NCBI RefSeq assembly: GCF_004331695.1
Contig: NZ_SJSL01000001.1
Span: 1,054,001 to 1,118,000, forward strand
Length of the DNA: 64,000 nt
Reading direction: 5' to 3'
Source: Pedobacter psychroterrae
GTDB taxonomy: Bacteria > Bacteroidota > Bacteroidia > Sphingobacteriales > Sphingobacteriaceae
The position numbers and the translations under genes are program-made. Numbering within the stretch: the stretch's first letter is position 1; each line of letters begins with the position of its first letter. This document shows positions 25,628 to 34,328 of this stretch, one piece after another. Below the pieces are notes generated by a model that had not been told where the DNA came from, ran no database searches, and was given only the letters and a program-made list of their open reading frames with translations.

Positions 25628-25759
25628 TCGTCGTCCTGAATTTATTTCAGAATCCAGTACCTGCAATGCCGTTTTTCTCTTCCGGGATCCTGAAATTAAC
25701 CACGAAGTGCACTTGAATACCAAAATCAATGCGCACTAATGAAAAATTCAGGACGACGA
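25628..25759. repeat. Nested palindromic repeat element (copy 1)
   Basis: A 132-bp unit in the 300-bp gap between radA and rng. The outer arms TCGTCGTCCTGAATTT (25628-25643) and AAATTCAGGACGACGA (25744-25759) are perfect 16-bp inverted repeats. Inside, TTATTTCAGAATCC and GGATCCTGAAATTAA are a second, imperfect pair. The core TCCTGAATTnATTTCAG recurs at 30552-30590, so this looks like a dispersed intergenic repeat without coding capacity. Confidence 0.8.
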
Positions 25760-25848
25760 GGCACTAAATGACAGCATTACAACTTTCTAAGGACTTACAA
25801 ATTTACTTTTTAATTCTAAATAAAGGGAGTAAATTGATCTATATAAAC

Positions 25849-25885
25849 AAACAGGCCTGCTTTCATTTTGAGAGCAGGCCTGTTT
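25849..25885 (-). terminator. Terminator after rng
   Basis: AAACAGGCCTGCT (25849-25861) and AGCAGGCCTGTTT (25873-25885) form a perfect 13-bp stem 18 bp past the rng stop. On the minus strand the 3' side continues TGTTTATAT, moderately T-rich. Confidence 0.82.
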
Positions 25886-25902
25886 AGCTAATAAGTTAAT
25901 TT

Positions 25903-27453
25903 TTACAATTTAATCTCTTCTTCTTTGGAAGAAAGTACATGAAATTCGGTAAGATTATAAGAAGACATTGCTTTGATCTTTATCCTTTGTCCAAATTTAA
26001 AGAACCACTTCCATTTTAGGGAAATAAGTCCTTTATTGATGAATGCTTCAATGTATGGATGCACACAAAGTGTAATGTTTTTTTCATTTTGCTCCTGCAA
26101 AATATAGGTCAGGTTATTTTCAATGTCATCCATCAAAACAATGCTAGCCTTAATTTCCCCGGTACCATCACAGGTAGGGCATTTTTCGCTGGTCACGATG
26201 TTCATCTCCGGTCTTACACGCTGACGCGTAATCTGGACAAGGCCAAATTTGCTTGGAGGTAATATCGTGTGTTTCGCACGGTCCAGCAGCATTAGGTCCT
26301 TAAGATAATCAAATAACATTTTACGGTTAACGGGCTTGTGCATATCAATAAAATCGATTACCACAATGCCACCCATATCACGCAAACGCAGCTGGCGTGC
26401 AATTTCTTTTGCCGCCTCCTTGTTTACCTGCAATGCATTTTCTTCCTGATTTTCCTTACTCGCCGTTCTATTTCCGCTGTTTACGTCAATAACATGCAGC
26501 GCTTCAGTATGTTCTACTACAAGATAAGCACCACCTGCAAGGTTTACAGTTTTACCAAATGAATTCTTGATTTGCTTTTCAATACCAAAATGTTCAAAAA
26601 TATGCTCCTTATGCTTATAAAGCTTAACGATCTTCTCCATTTCCGGAGAAATTTCATGTACATAGGAGCGGATATCCTCAAAAAGATTGGCGTCATTTAC
26701 ATAAACATTTGTAAAGTCGGTACTCAGGATGTCACGTATTAAAGTAGATGTACGGTCCATTTCACCCCAGACACGTTTCGAAGGCTCTGCATCGGGTAAT
26801 TTTTTTATGAAATTCTCCCATTTTGTTACAGAGTCCAAAAGGTCTTTTTGAAGCTCAGCTACACCTTTACTTTCAGATACGGTTCTGATAATAACACCAA
26901 AGTTTTTTGGTTTAATACTTTCAATAATCTTTTTTAACCGATTACGTTCCGTATTACTTTTAATTTTTTTAGATATTGAAATTACATTGGAAAAAGGCAC
27001 CAATACGATGTAACGTCCCGCTATAGAAAGATCAGAACTTAAACGCGGGCCTTTTGTTGAAATTGGCTCTTTTGCGATCTGAACAGGAAGAACAAGGTTT
27101 TTGCTCACCACTTCAGAAATTTTTCCGGCTTTGTTTATATCTCCCTCTAATTTGAAATTATCCAATAAGGTGCCATTAACAGAGCCATTACGCTTGATTT
27201 TAGTAAGCTTTATTAAAGATTGTACTTGTGGTCCAAGATCAAAATAATGCAGGAATGCATCTTTCTCATAACCAACATCAACAAACGCAGCGTTTAGGCC
27301 CGGCATAATTTTCTTTATACGGCCTAAATAAATATCGCCAACGGCGTAGTTGGTATTGATCTGTTCTTTGTGAAGTTCTACAAGCTGTCTGTCTTCAACT
27401 AAAGCTATGGTTACTCCCAGGGGAGATGAATCTATAATTAATTCTTTTACCAA
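25903..27453 (-). CDS. rng: Ribonuclease E/G family endoribonuclease
   Basis: 516 residues, RNase G size. S1 domain near the start (GDIYLGRIKKIMPGLNAAFVDVGYEKDAFLHY), then the catalytic core with Mg-binding aspartates in LHVIDVNSGNRT and VVIDFIDM, and the Zn-link CPTCDGTGEI. It processes rRNA and decays mRNA. The start is TTG at 27453; TAG two codons upstream rules out extension. It is the last gene of the HU-TPR-small protein-rng run. Confidence 0.95.
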   Translation of the reverse strand: MVKELIIDSSPLGVTIALVEDRQLVELHKEQINTNYAVGDIYLGRIKKIMPGLNAAFVDVGYEKDAFLHYFDLGPQVQSLIKLTKIKRNGSVNGTLLDNFKLEGDINKAGKISEVVSKNLVLPVQIAKEPISTKGPRLSSDLSIAGRYIVLVPFSNVISISKKIKSNTERNRLKKIIESIKPKNFGVIIRTVSESKGVAELQKDLLDSVTKWENFIKKLPDAEPSKRVWGEMDRTSTLIRDILSTDFTNVYVNDANLFEDIRSYVHEISPEMEKIVKLYKHKEHIFEHFGIEKQIKNSFGKTVNLAGGAYLVVEHTEALHVIDVNSGNRTASKENQEENALQVNKEAAKEIARQLRLRDMGGIVVIDFIDMHKPVNRKMLFDYLKDLMLLDRAKHTILPPSKFGLVQITRQRVRPEMNIVTSEKCPTCDGTGEIKASIVLMDDIENNLTYILQEQNEKNITLCVHPYIEAFINKGLISLKWKWFFKFGQRIKIKAMSSYNLTEFHVLSSKEEEIKL

Positions 27454-27572
27454 AAGCTACAGATTTTAAGGCATTAAAGCCTTATAAACAATGGACAATA
27501 AAAAACAGTGCAAATGCCAAATAAGGCAAGAAAAATCATAGCCTTATCTGGTGGGCAGCACATTAAGAAAAA

Positions 27573-27662
27573 CTATTTTTTCTTATGTCTGTTTTTTCTT
27601 AAACGCTTTTTGCGTTTATGGGTGGCCATTTTATGTCTCTTTCTTTTTTTACCACTTGGCAT
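27573..27662 (-). CDS. 29-residue basic protein, mS38/COX24-like (probable ribosome-associated)
   Basis: ATG at 27662 to TAG at 27573 encodes MPSGKKRKRHKMATHKRKKR then LRKNRHKKK: 18 of 29 residues are Lys, Arg or His. The KRKRHKMATHKRKKRLRK pattern is that of the C-terminal AURKAIP1/COX24 domain of mitochondrial ribosomal protein mS38 and of the very small bacterial proteins annotated with that domain in Bacteroidota. The gene lies between the TPR protein gene and rng in the same direction, so it is probably co-transcribed. It is short enough to be missed by standard gene calling. A ribosomal location is inferred from the family. Confidence 0.78.
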   Translation of the reverse strand: MPSGKKRKRHKMATHKRKKRLRKNRHKKK

Positions 27663-27698
27663 AACTTTGAATTTTAAATATTTTTATAAATCTGTTTA

Positions 27699-28568
27699 TT
27701 AAATTTTGTTTTTTAGCTCCAATACCTTGCTATCTATAAACTTAGATAATGTAGGGTTAGCTGCTAAATCTTTGCTTTTTACGTAGGCATCTATGGCCTC
27801 GGCATTCTTGCCCAGGTTTTCATATGCTGTAGCCAGATAGAAATAAGCATCCGGTGAGGGCTTTATCGCTATGATATCAATAAATCTGGTAATTGCCTTG
27901 TCAAACTGACCTGATTTAATTGCAAAAGTCCCCAGGCTCATGTTTGCCTTTAAGTTCTTAGGATCTTTTTTAACCACATCAAGCAGCATCGCAATACCCT
28001 GCATAGGTGCTCCCATTCCGTTGACAATAGAAATCCCCATTCCTGTTTTGGCATCGAGATTTGTAGAGTCAATTTTTAATGCATTTGAATAGGCAATATT
28101 TGCACGTTGCAATAGCGCAGGTTGCATTAAACTGTCACGGCTATTGTCAAAAGCTTTCAGAAACATCTCCCCGGCTTTAAGCCAGTTAGGCAATAACTGA
28201 GATTCTTTTGCCACAATTTCCAGGTATAGTGCACTCGGAACGGATTGTTCCAGGTCATCCCATTTTTGGGCAAGTAATTTGGCCGCTGCTACTTTGTCTT
28301 TATCAGCGGCCTTATTATATGCATTTTCAAGTGAGGTGATCTCGGCAGCTAAACCCGCATTGATCATATTCTTTCCAATAGTTGAAACCTCAGTCAGGCT
28401 GATTTGCTGTTCCGCAGCTTCAGACATCATTTGTCCTCCCGCCGGAACATTGCTGGTTTCTTCTTTTGGTTTAACCAAGCCTTTAATATCCCGTGAAAAC
28501 AAAAAAGCAACGAGCAATACGATTGCTGCGGTCACTATAATTTGTTTAGATCGGATACTTTTTAACAT
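27699..28568 (-). CDS. Membrane-anchored TPR protein
   Basis: 289 residues. One N-terminal membrane helix (QIIVTAAIVLLVAFLFS) anchors a helical domain. TPR-like units are clear from about residue 150 onward: LLQRANIAYSNALKIDSTNLDAKTG, LKANMSLGTFAIKSGQFDKAITRF and DAYFYLATAYENLGKNAEAIDAYVKS. Its role is probably protein-protein interaction at the inner membrane. It follows the HU gene by 6 bp, an arrangement common in Bacteroidota. Confidence 0.85.
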   Translation of the reverse strand: MLKSIRSKQIIVTAAIVLLVAFLFSRDIKGLVKPKEETSNVPAGGQMMSEAAEQQISLTEVSTIGKNMINAGLAAEITSLENAYNKAADKDKVAAAKLLAQKWDDLEQSVPSALYLEIVAKESQLLPNWLKAGEMFLKAFDNSRDSLMQPALLQRANIAYSNALKIDSTNLDAKTGMGISIVNGMGAPMQGIAMLLDVVKKDPKNLKANMSLGTFAIKSGQFDKAITRFIDIIAIKPSPDAYFYLATAYENLGKNAEAIDAYVKSKDLAANPTLSKFIDSKVLELKNKI

Positions 28569-28574
28569 GCTGGA

Positions 28575-28877
28575 TTAAGCTTCTACGCTTACTTTTTTTG
28601 AATTGTTCTTTACTTTGTCAACAAAAACTTTTGCTGGCTTAAAACTTGGAACAAAGTGCTCAGGGATAATGATTGCAGTGTTCTTAGAAATATTTCTAGC
28701 AGTTTTTTGTGCTCTCTTTTTTACAACAAAACTACCAAAACCTCTCACATATACATTTTCTCCGCCGATCATGCTATTCTTGATCACTTTGAAAAATGCT
28801 TCAACGGTCTCTTGTACATCTACCTTTTCAATTCCTGTTTTCGTTGATATTTCGGAAATAATATCTGCCTTAGTCAT
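28575..28877 (-). CDS. HU-family DNA-binding protein
   Basis: 100 residues, HU/IHF fold: MTKADIISEISTKTGIEKVDVQETVEAFFKVI, VYVRGFGSFVVKKR, then the DNA-intercalating arm ARNISKNTAIIIPEH. The arm lacks the usual RNP proline tip, having RNISKNT instead. The C-terminal tail KNNSKKVSVEA is a short lysine-rich extension. It heads the minus-strand operon HU-TPR-small protein-rng and is divergent from mutY. Confidence 0.92.
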   Translation of the reverse strand: MTKADIISEISTKTGIEKVDVQETVEAFFKVIKNSMIGGENVYVRGFGSFVVKKRAQKTARNISKNTAIIIPEHFVPSFKPAKVFVDKVKNNSKKVSVEA

Positions 28878-28931
28878 ATTCTTCTATTATTTATTTACAG
28901 TGTGTTATATTTATAAGTGTTTTGGGGTTGC

Positions 28932-28962
28932 AAAAGTATTGCTTTTTAATGAGATAGGAAAA
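28932..28962 (-). promoter_or_regulatory. Promoter of the HU-rng operon
   Basis: Minus-strand TACTTTTG (28932-28939) with TTTC (28959-28962) 19 bp upstream, one mismatch from the -33 consensus. The leader to the HU ATG is about 50 nt. Confidence 0.55.
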
Positions 28963-29034
28963 TAAAAGATGATTTATTTATTGGCCATTTTATCACCTGA
29001 TTGCAAGTTTTGTGAAATATCAGATTATAGCATG

Positions 29035-29042
29035 TATTTTTG
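29035..29042 (+). promoter_or_regulatory. -7 box directly before mutY
   Basis: TATTTTTG matches TAnnTTTG; TTTG at 29009-29012 is a possible -33 box at 22 bp, slightly long. The ATG at 29048 is 6 nt after the last G, so the mRNA would be leaderless. This supports ATG 29048 over the upstream ATG at 29012. Confidence 0.5.
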
Positions 29043-29047
29043 TACCT

Positions 29048-30097
29048 ATGACTTTTCAGAATGAGATCTTAAATTGGTATCAGCAGAATAAAAGAATGTT
29101 GCCCTGGCGGGATACAACAGATGCATATGTGATCTGGCTTTCAGAAATTATCTTACAGCAAACAAGAGTCGAACAAGGATTGCCATATTTTTACCGCTTT
29201 TTGGAGGCTTATCCTACCGTGTCTGATTTTGCAAATGCCAGCGAAACCCAGATCTTAAAGTTATGGCAAGGCCTGGGTTATTATTCGCGTGGACGCAATA
29301 TGCTGTTCACCGCCCGGCAGGTAATGGAAGCCCATCATGGAGTTTTCCCTACCAGCTATGACAGCCTCATCCGCTTAAAAGGTATCGGAGATTATACAGC
29401 GGCCGCAATTTCATCATTCTCTGCCAACGAGTCAAGACCAGTACTTGATGGCAATGTATTTAGGTTACTGTCCAGGTATTTCGGTATTGAAACCCCGATC
29501 AACAGCAGTAAGGGAAAAAAGCAATTTATGGAACTTGCCCAGGCACTGATCGCCGGGCAACTTCAGCCTTCCGACTACAATCAGGCCATCATGGAGTTTG
29601 GGGCTTTACAATGCAAACCCAAACCTTTATGTCACTCCTGTCCGCTACGTTCAGATTGCTATGCAATAAAGAACGACCTCACAACTACACTTCCCGTCAA
29701 AGAAAAGAAATTGAAAAAACGAAACAGGCATTTCAATTACTTTGTGTGCATTAAGGATGATGAAATACTTATAAATAAAAGAAACGCAGGCGATATATGG
29801 CAGGAACTCTATGATTTTCCACTTATTGAAACAACTACAAGCTATGCCGATCAGCACAATGAGTTCCTGAATATGGTCAGAATGGTGTTTGGGCCAGATT
29901 GTACAATCAAGCCGCTGATACATAAAAAACATTTATTGACTCACCAAACAATATATGTTCAATTTTTTGCTTTAGACAATTATATCATTAACTTTAATCA
30001 GAATGCAGAAATAAAATGGGTTACTTTAGCTTTGTTCGACGAATTGCCACAACCTAAAGTTATTGCCGATTTTATGGATGCTATTCCGGTAAATTAG
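29048..30097 (+). CDS. mutY: A/G-specific adenine DNA glycosylase
   Basis: 349 residues from ATG 29048. It removes adenine mispaired with 8-oxoguanine. The N-terminal helical domain has WYQQNKRMLPWR and LQQTRV (the catalytic Glu comes just before, in LSEIILQQTR), then the HhH motif LKGIGDYTAAAISSF with the catalytic Asp in PVLDGNVFR. The 4Fe-4S ligands are CKPKPLCHSCPLRSDC. A C-terminal NUDIX-like domain recognises 8-oxoG. An ATG at 29012 in frame is less likely because a -7 box lies between the two. Confidence 0.94.
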   Translation: MTFQNEILNWYQQNKRMLPWRDTTDAYVIWLSEIILQQTRVEQGLPYFYRFLEAYPTVSDFANASETQILKLWQGLGYYSRGRNMLFTARQVMEAHHGVFPTSYDSLIRLKGIGDYTAAAISSFSANESRPVLDGNVFRLLSRYFGIETPINSSKGKKQFMELAQALIAGQLQPSDYNQAIMEFGALQCKPKPLCHSCPLRSDCYAIKNDLTTTLPVKEKKLKKRNRHFNYFVCIKDDEILINKRNAGDIWQELYDFPLIETTTSYADQHNEFLNMVRMVFGPDCTIKPLIHKKHLLTHQTIYVQFFALDNYIINFNQNAEIKWVTLALFDELPQPKVIADFMDAIPVN

Positions 30098-30111
30098 TAA
30101 AAACAGAATTC

Positions 30112-30534
30112 ATGTCAGGTATTAACAAAGTTATTTTAGTCGGACATTTAGGCAAAGATCCTGAAGTCAGACATTTAGATGGTGGTGTAACGGTGGCTAG
30201 CTTTCCTTTGGCAACCTCGGAAACCTATAACAAAGACGGTAAACGAATAGAACAAACAGAATGGCATAACATTGTTTTATGGAGGGGGCTTGCAGAAGTT
30301 GCATCAAAGTACCTGCAAAAAGGGAAACTGGTCTATATAGAAGGAAAACTTCGGACCCGGTCTTTTGAAGATAAAGAGCGGATAAAGAAATATGTTACGG
30401 AAATAGTAGCAGAGAATTTTACCATCCTTGGCAGGAAAAGCGATTTTGAACCTACTCCAGCAAGTACAGAACATGCTACTCCAAAAAGCGAAACTGATTA
30501 TATTGATGGTCCTGCCGGCGATCTGCCGTTTTAA
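30112..30534 (+). CDS. ssb: Single-stranded DNA-binding protein
   Basis: 140 residues: OB-fold starting MSGINKVILVGHLGKDPEVRH, TEWHNIVLWRGLAEVASKYLQKGKLVYIEGKL, then a linker and an acidic tip DGPAGDLPF that replaces the usual DDIPF and binds partner repair proteins. It follows mutY by 14 bp, the mutY-ssb order seen across Bacteroidota. Confidence 0.95.
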   Translation: MSGINKVILVGHLGKDPEVRHLDGGVTVASFPLATSETYNKDGKRIEQTEWHNIVLWRGLAEVASKYLQKGKLVYIEGKLRTRSFEDKERIKKYVTEIVAENFTILGRKSDFEPTPASTEHATPKSETDYIDGPAGDLPF

Positions 30535-30551
30535 AAATCATTGGTATTTGT

Positions 30552-30590
30552 CTTCATGTCATCCTGAATTAATTTCAGGATGACATGAAG
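30552..30590. repeat. Perfect 17-bp hairpin, repeat copy 2 (bidirectional end of ssb and DUF4270 genes)
   Basis: CTTCATGTCATCCTGAA (30552-30568) and TTCAGGATGACATGAAG (30574-30590) are exact inverted repeats on a 5-nt loop, lying between convergent genes. The core TCATCCTGAATTAATTTCAGGAT resembles the element at 25628-25759. No T run follows on either strand, so a simple terminator is not certain. Confidence 0.82.
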
Positions 30591-30604
30591 CATAAATGAA
30601 GTAA

Positions 30605-32050
30605 TTAATTCACTAACGTATAATAGATCTTTAGCTCAATGCCTTTATTGCCTGTGGAAGGCGATTTTGTATTGATTACACTTCTGGCAGCCGAACTGAC
30701 AGCGGGGCTAAGGTTAAATTCAGTAAGTGAACTGGCTGCTAAATAAGTTCCATAGTCCTCCGTCTTGCCATCGACCAGGTCTTGAAGATAGCTGGTAACT
30801 GTAAATACATATCTTTTATTTGCCGTCTCATAAAAGCCACCAAAAGCAAGTTCTGACCCCGCATACCTGTATGGATCTCCCGAAGTTTGTGTAGGTACAT
30901 CATTGTCCGGAATATTGGCCCTTTGTCCGGCTATATCAAGCCTATACAATGCCAGACGTGGCGCCGCTGTAAAAGGTGCCACATCAGTTCCGTTGCTTAG
31001 GTTCACCACCAGTTCTGCCTTATTAATGACAATTTTAGCCCGTGCATTTCCACCTTTCACTCTTTCAATGAACTTGCTTAATGAAGGAAAAGAAATCTTG
31101 TTCCTTACACCGCCCAAAGCCTGGAGATAAGTAACATTATATGGAGTAGCTGGATTAGGGGCATCTAACTGCGTTTTAACAGGAGTCCCGGTATAATCAT
31201 GCAGCACTGTAGCAGCAATTGGCCCCGTGGTTGACGCAATGGGAAAACTTACCGCTATTGTATCCTTCTCAGTAGTCGCAGCTGCATTTTGTTTCTTGTA
31301 GTAAATCTGGACATTTGCATTGGCCCCTGTAAAATCAAAAAACATAATGCCACCCTTACCGGTAGAATTTGTCTTGTTAACACTCACATGCAAGCCTTTA
31401 AACGCTGCCGCAAATTTTCCGTTTTTGGACCTTGTCGCAGAATCCAGGTCGATAATATTGTTTTTAATGAAATCGTTGCTCAGCTTGATCCTTAAATGAG
31501 GAGGCAACGTTACAATGGTGTCTGTCTTTCCTGTTACAATATCAAAGACTTTTACAGGCGTTTTAGGCATGATCTTGCCCGTAAAAGTACCTAGCACATC
31601 CGTTTCTACCGGCCATACCTTATTGCTTAAAAAGGACTTTTCAAGTGACAGGTCGTTTTTAAGCTGATGCACATTAAAGCTGTATATAGAAGAAGTTGTA
31701 TCGCCATAAAACTGAGTAGAATACGGAAGTAAAAGCACGGCAGAATCTACTACTGGACTAATCCCGAAGCCATAACCTCCAGCCGGTAAAGTTACCGACA
31801 TGGCAAGACTTGCTTCTGTATTTCCAAAAATGGGGTCCCCGTTTATATAACCTAACGGATGTCTGGGAAAGCCCAGGGTAGATTTGATCTCCTCGGGAAC
31901 TGTTTTTGACTCAACCAGAACCGTGTCAAGCGCTCCTTTGATAACCAGATCAGGATCAGGGGTGATACCAATACTGTTAGAACTTTTACACGAAGCAAAA
32001 AGAAAAAGACCTATCAACAGGGTCAATAAGTCTTGTTTAATAAATTTCAT
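30605..32050 (-). CDS. DUF4270 family outer-membrane lipoprotein
   Basis: 481 residues. Lipoprotein signal MKFIKQDLLTLLIGLFLFASC (Cys21), then the DUF4270 layout: LPAGGYGFGISPVVDSAVLLLPYSTQFYGDTTSSIYSF, where two structural properties of the ligand are usually named, a run of beta-strand-rich repeats, and a C-terminal KGIELKIYYTLVN. The family is restricted to Bacteroidota and has no known biochemical role. It starts 18 bp after the glycogen-synthase-like gene, so both are one transcript. Confidence 0.85.
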   Translation of the reverse strand: MKFIKQDLLTLLIGLFLFASCKSSNSIGITPDPDLVIKGALDTVLVESKTVPEEIKSTLGFPRHPLGYINGDPIFGNTEASLAMSVTLPAGGYGFGISPVVDSAVLLLPYSTQFYGDTTSSIYSFNVHQLKNDLSLEKSFLSNKVWPVETDVLGTFTGKIMPKTPVKVFDIVTGKTDTIVTLPPHLRIKLSNDFIKNNIIDLDSATRSKNGKFAAAFKGLHVSVNKTNSTGKGGIMFFDFTGANANVQIYYKKQNAAATTEKDTIAVSFPIASTTGPIAATVLHDYTGTPVKTQLDAPNPATPYNVTYLQALGGVRNKISFPSLSKFIERVKGGNARAKIVINKAELVVNLSNGTDVAPFTAAPRLALYRLDIAGQRANIPDNDVPTQTSGDPYRYAGSELAFGGFYETANKRYVFTVTSYLQDLVDGKTEDYGTYLAASSLTEFNLSPAVSSAARSVINTKSPSTGNKGIELKIYYTLVN

Positions 32051-32068
32051 ATTTTAATATACCTGAGT

Positions 32069-32899
32069 TTATGCTATTGAAACCAATTCTTCGTTCGAAA
32101 TTTCTTCATACAATGAATAGAAGTTTTCGAAATCTTCGGTTAAATTAAAAGCTAAAGTTGGTTTATTGGAATCTTTAACAAATTTTAACACATCTGCATT
32201 CAGGTTTTCATCAGCTAACACTACTGCATCTGAGTAAGTTACGGCTCCTATGTGCAGTGCTGAGCAATCTGCCTTTTCAAAGGCTTTGGTGTCCTCAATT
32301 GTCATTGAGTTCATCACAGCCTTTTTATACATGTCGGTATTAAGTGTTTCAGAAAAACAGTTTTCATAAATAGAATACACAACTTTAGAATTCTTAAAAG
32401 TTGGGTCGTTTTTGTAAACGGTCTTGATATACGCAGGAACCAGTGAGGTCATCCAGCCATGACAGTGTACAATATCCGGAGACCAGCCTAATTTTTTCAC
32501 AGTTTCAAGCGCACCTTTGCAAAAGAATATAGTCCTTTCATCATTGTCTGCATAAAACTTATCCTCTTTGTCCCGGAATACATATTTACGCTGAAAATAA
32601 TCTTCGTTATCCAGGAAATATACCTGCATACGTGCGGCAGGAATAGAAGCAACTTTGATGATCAGCGGATTGTCATTGTCATCAATGATGATGTTCATGC
32701 CCGAAAGGCGGATCACCTCGTGCAACCTGTTCCTTCTCTCATTGATATTACCGAACCTTGGCATTAAAATGCGGATCTCAAATCCTTTGTCCTGCATCGC
32801 CTGTGGTAACTGACGGGTAATTTCAGAAATCTTTGTGAGTTCAAGGAAAGGCGACATCTCGTGTGTAACAATCAGTAGCTTCGTTTTTGCCATCTCCAT
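32069..32899 (-). CDS. Short glycogen/starch-synthase-like protein (N-terminal GT5 domain)
   Basis: 276 residues from ATG 32899 (ATG 32893 gives MAKTKLLIVTHEM). The sequence matches only the first Rossmann half of GT5 synthases: HEMSPFLELTKISEITRQLPQAM, MPRFGNINERRNRLHEVIRLSGM, ARMQVYFLDNEDYFQRK and DIVHCHGWMTSLVPAYI. The ADP-glucose-binding lysine motif KTGGL is absent (TKISE instead) and the C-terminal catalytic half is missing (usual length about 480). It is probably not an active synthase. The gene is divergent from panC and upstream of DUF4270. Confidence 0.75.
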   Translation of the reverse strand: MEMAKTKLLIVTHEMSPFLELTKISEITRQLPQAMQDKGFEIRILMPRFGNINERRNRLHEVIRLSGMNIIIDDNDNPLIIKVASIPAARMQVYFLDNEDYFQRKYVFRDKEDKFYADNDERTIFFCKGALETVKKLGWSPDIVHCHGWMTSLVPAYIKTVYKNDPTFKNSKVVYSIYENCFSETLNTDMYKKAVMNSMTIEDTKAFEKADCSALHIGAVTYSDAVVLADENLNADVLKFVKDSNKPTLAFNLTEDFENFYSLYEEISNEELVSIA

Positions 32900-32941
32900 A
32901 TTCGAATAAAAATTTATGTTAAAGAAAAGATTATCAAGGGG

Positions 32942-32972
32942 CAAAGGTAAGCAAAATAATAACATTTATCAA
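32942..32972 (-). promoter_or_regulatory. Promoter of the GT5-like/DUF4270 operon
   Basis: Minus-strand TTG (32972-32970), a 20-bp spacer and TACCTTTG (32949-32942) fit the Bacteroidota consensus. The transcript would start near 32936, so the open frame upstream to 32965 cannot be translated from it. Confidence 0.65.
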
Positions 32973-33044
32973 TATAATACGCAAGATGTTTTGCTGGTAA
33001 TGTATAATTAACCAACTTTACCCCCAAAAATTTTATAAGCTGGT

Positions 33045-33905
33045 TTGGAAGTTATAAATACGATTGCGGCGTTAAAGTCGCTGCTTGGCCCAATTAAATT
33101 GGCCGGACAGAAAATTGCTTTGGTGCCTACAATGGGCGCATTGCACAAAGGACATGTATCGCTGATCGAGGCCGCCAGGTCTGAGGCAGACATCGTTGTC
33201 TGCAGCATTTTTGTAAATCCTACACAATTTACTGACCCAAAAGATTTGGAAAGATACCCCAGGCCCCTTGAGCATGACATGGCCATGCTTAGTGCGTCAG
33301 GATGTAATGTCGTATTTATGCCTTCTGTTAAAGAGATGTATCCTGTGCCAGAGCATTGGCATATTGACCTCGGACCGGCTGAGTTCCTGCTGGAGGGTGA
33401 ATTCAGAAAGGGGCATTATCAAGGCGTTACACAGATCGTAAAGAAACTATTCGATGCGGTAGGTCCTGACCTGGCTTTTTTCGGACAGAAAGATTATCAG
33501 CAGGTACTGATGATTGAAAACATGGTCGCCTATTTCGATTTGCCTGTTAAGATCGTCACCTGTCCCATTATCAGGGAAGAGGATGGCCTGGCCATGAGCT
33601 CCAGAAATATTCATCTCAATCCTGAAGACAGGAAGCACGCCGTAGTCCTGTGCCAATCACTTGAATATATAAAAGGTTATTTTGAAAAGGCGGAAAATCA
33701 GTATAGTAAAGATAAGCTGCACCTGCTGGAGGAAGCTGCAAAACGAATGATTCAACAAACACCCGGGGTAGCACTGGATTATTTTGTAATAGCAGACGGT
33801 AAGACGCTAATGCCCCCAACAGCGGATCATGGTTCCGGTCTTGTCGTTCTTGTGGCCGCTAAAGTAGGCGAAACCAGGCTGATTGATAATATGATACTAA
33901 GCTGA
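33045..33905 (+). CDS. panC: Pantothenate synthetase
   Basis: 286 residues, normal length. It joins pantoate and beta-alanine with ATP. Motifs: [15 protein letters not shown] (HIGH-type HKGH), [16 protein letters not shown] and GLAMSSRN (KMSKS equivalent). The start is TTG at 33045; a TAA three codons upstream excludes earlier starts. panD follows after 46 bp with its own -7 box. Confidence 0.95.
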   Translation: MEVINTIAALKSLLGPIKLAGQKIALVPTMGALHKGHVSLIEAARSEADIVVCSIFVNPTQFTDPKDLERYPRPLEHDMAMLSASGCNVVFMPSVKEMYPVPEHWHIDLGPAEFLLEGEFRKGHYQGVTQIVKKLFDAVGPDLAFFGQKDYQQVLMIENMVAYFDLPVKIVTCPIIREEDGLAMSSRNIHLNPEDRKHAVVLCQSLEYIKGYFEKAENQYSKDKLHLLEEAAKRMIQQTPGVALDYFVIADGKTLMPPTADHGSGLVVLVAAKVGETRLIDNMILS

Positions 33906-33939
33906 ACAAGAGGTAAAGGTATTCCTCCGCAAAAATAGT

Positions 33940-33947
33940 TACCTTTG
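33940..33947 (+). promoter_or_regulatory. -7 box directly before panD
   Basis: TACCTTTG matches TAnnTTTG and ends 4 nt before the panD ATG (33952), implying a leaderless mRNA. No -33 match is seen. Confidence 0.45.
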
Positions 33948-33951
33948 CAAA

Positions 33952-34302
33952 ATGATTATCGAGCTATTAAAATCGAAAATACACCGTGTTAAAGTAACAC
34001 AGGCAGAATTGAATTATGTTGGAAGCATTACCATAGATGAAGATCTTATGGATGCCGCCCAGATCATCGCAAATGAAAAGGTACAGATCGTTAACAATAA
34101 CAATGGTGAACGTTTTGAAACATATGTTATAAAAGGCGAACGTGGAACAGGTACCATCTGTTTAAATGGAGCTACCGCCCGCAAAGTTCAGGTAGGCGAT
34201 ATCCTGATCATTATGTCTTATGGCTCTTTGCCAATAGAAGAGGCTAAGAAATATCACCCAATCCTCGTATTTCCGGACGACAATAATAAACTGCTGAAAT
34301 AA
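33952..34302 (+). CDS. panD: Aspartate 1-decarboxylase
   Basis: 116 residues. It makes beta-alanine for pantothenate. The pro-enzyme self-cleaves between G24 and S25 (NYVGSITID), creating the pyruvoyl cofactor on the alpha chain. Also seen: K9 region [23 protein letters not shown] and [14 protein letters not shown]. It pairs with panC. Confidence 0.96.
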   Translation: MIIELLKSKIHRVKVTQAELNYVGSITIDEDLMDAAQIIANEKVQIVNNNNGERFETYVIKGERGTGTICLNGATARKVQVGDILIIMSYGSLPIEEAKKYHPILVFPDDNNKLLK

Positions 34303-34328
34303 GTAAAAATAAATATTATTTAAAAAAT

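Noticed and set aside
27508-27702. 64-codon plus-strand frame between rng and the TPR gene
   Set aside because: It is antisense to the 29-residue basic protein gene, and its hydrophobic text mirrors AAA/AGA codons.
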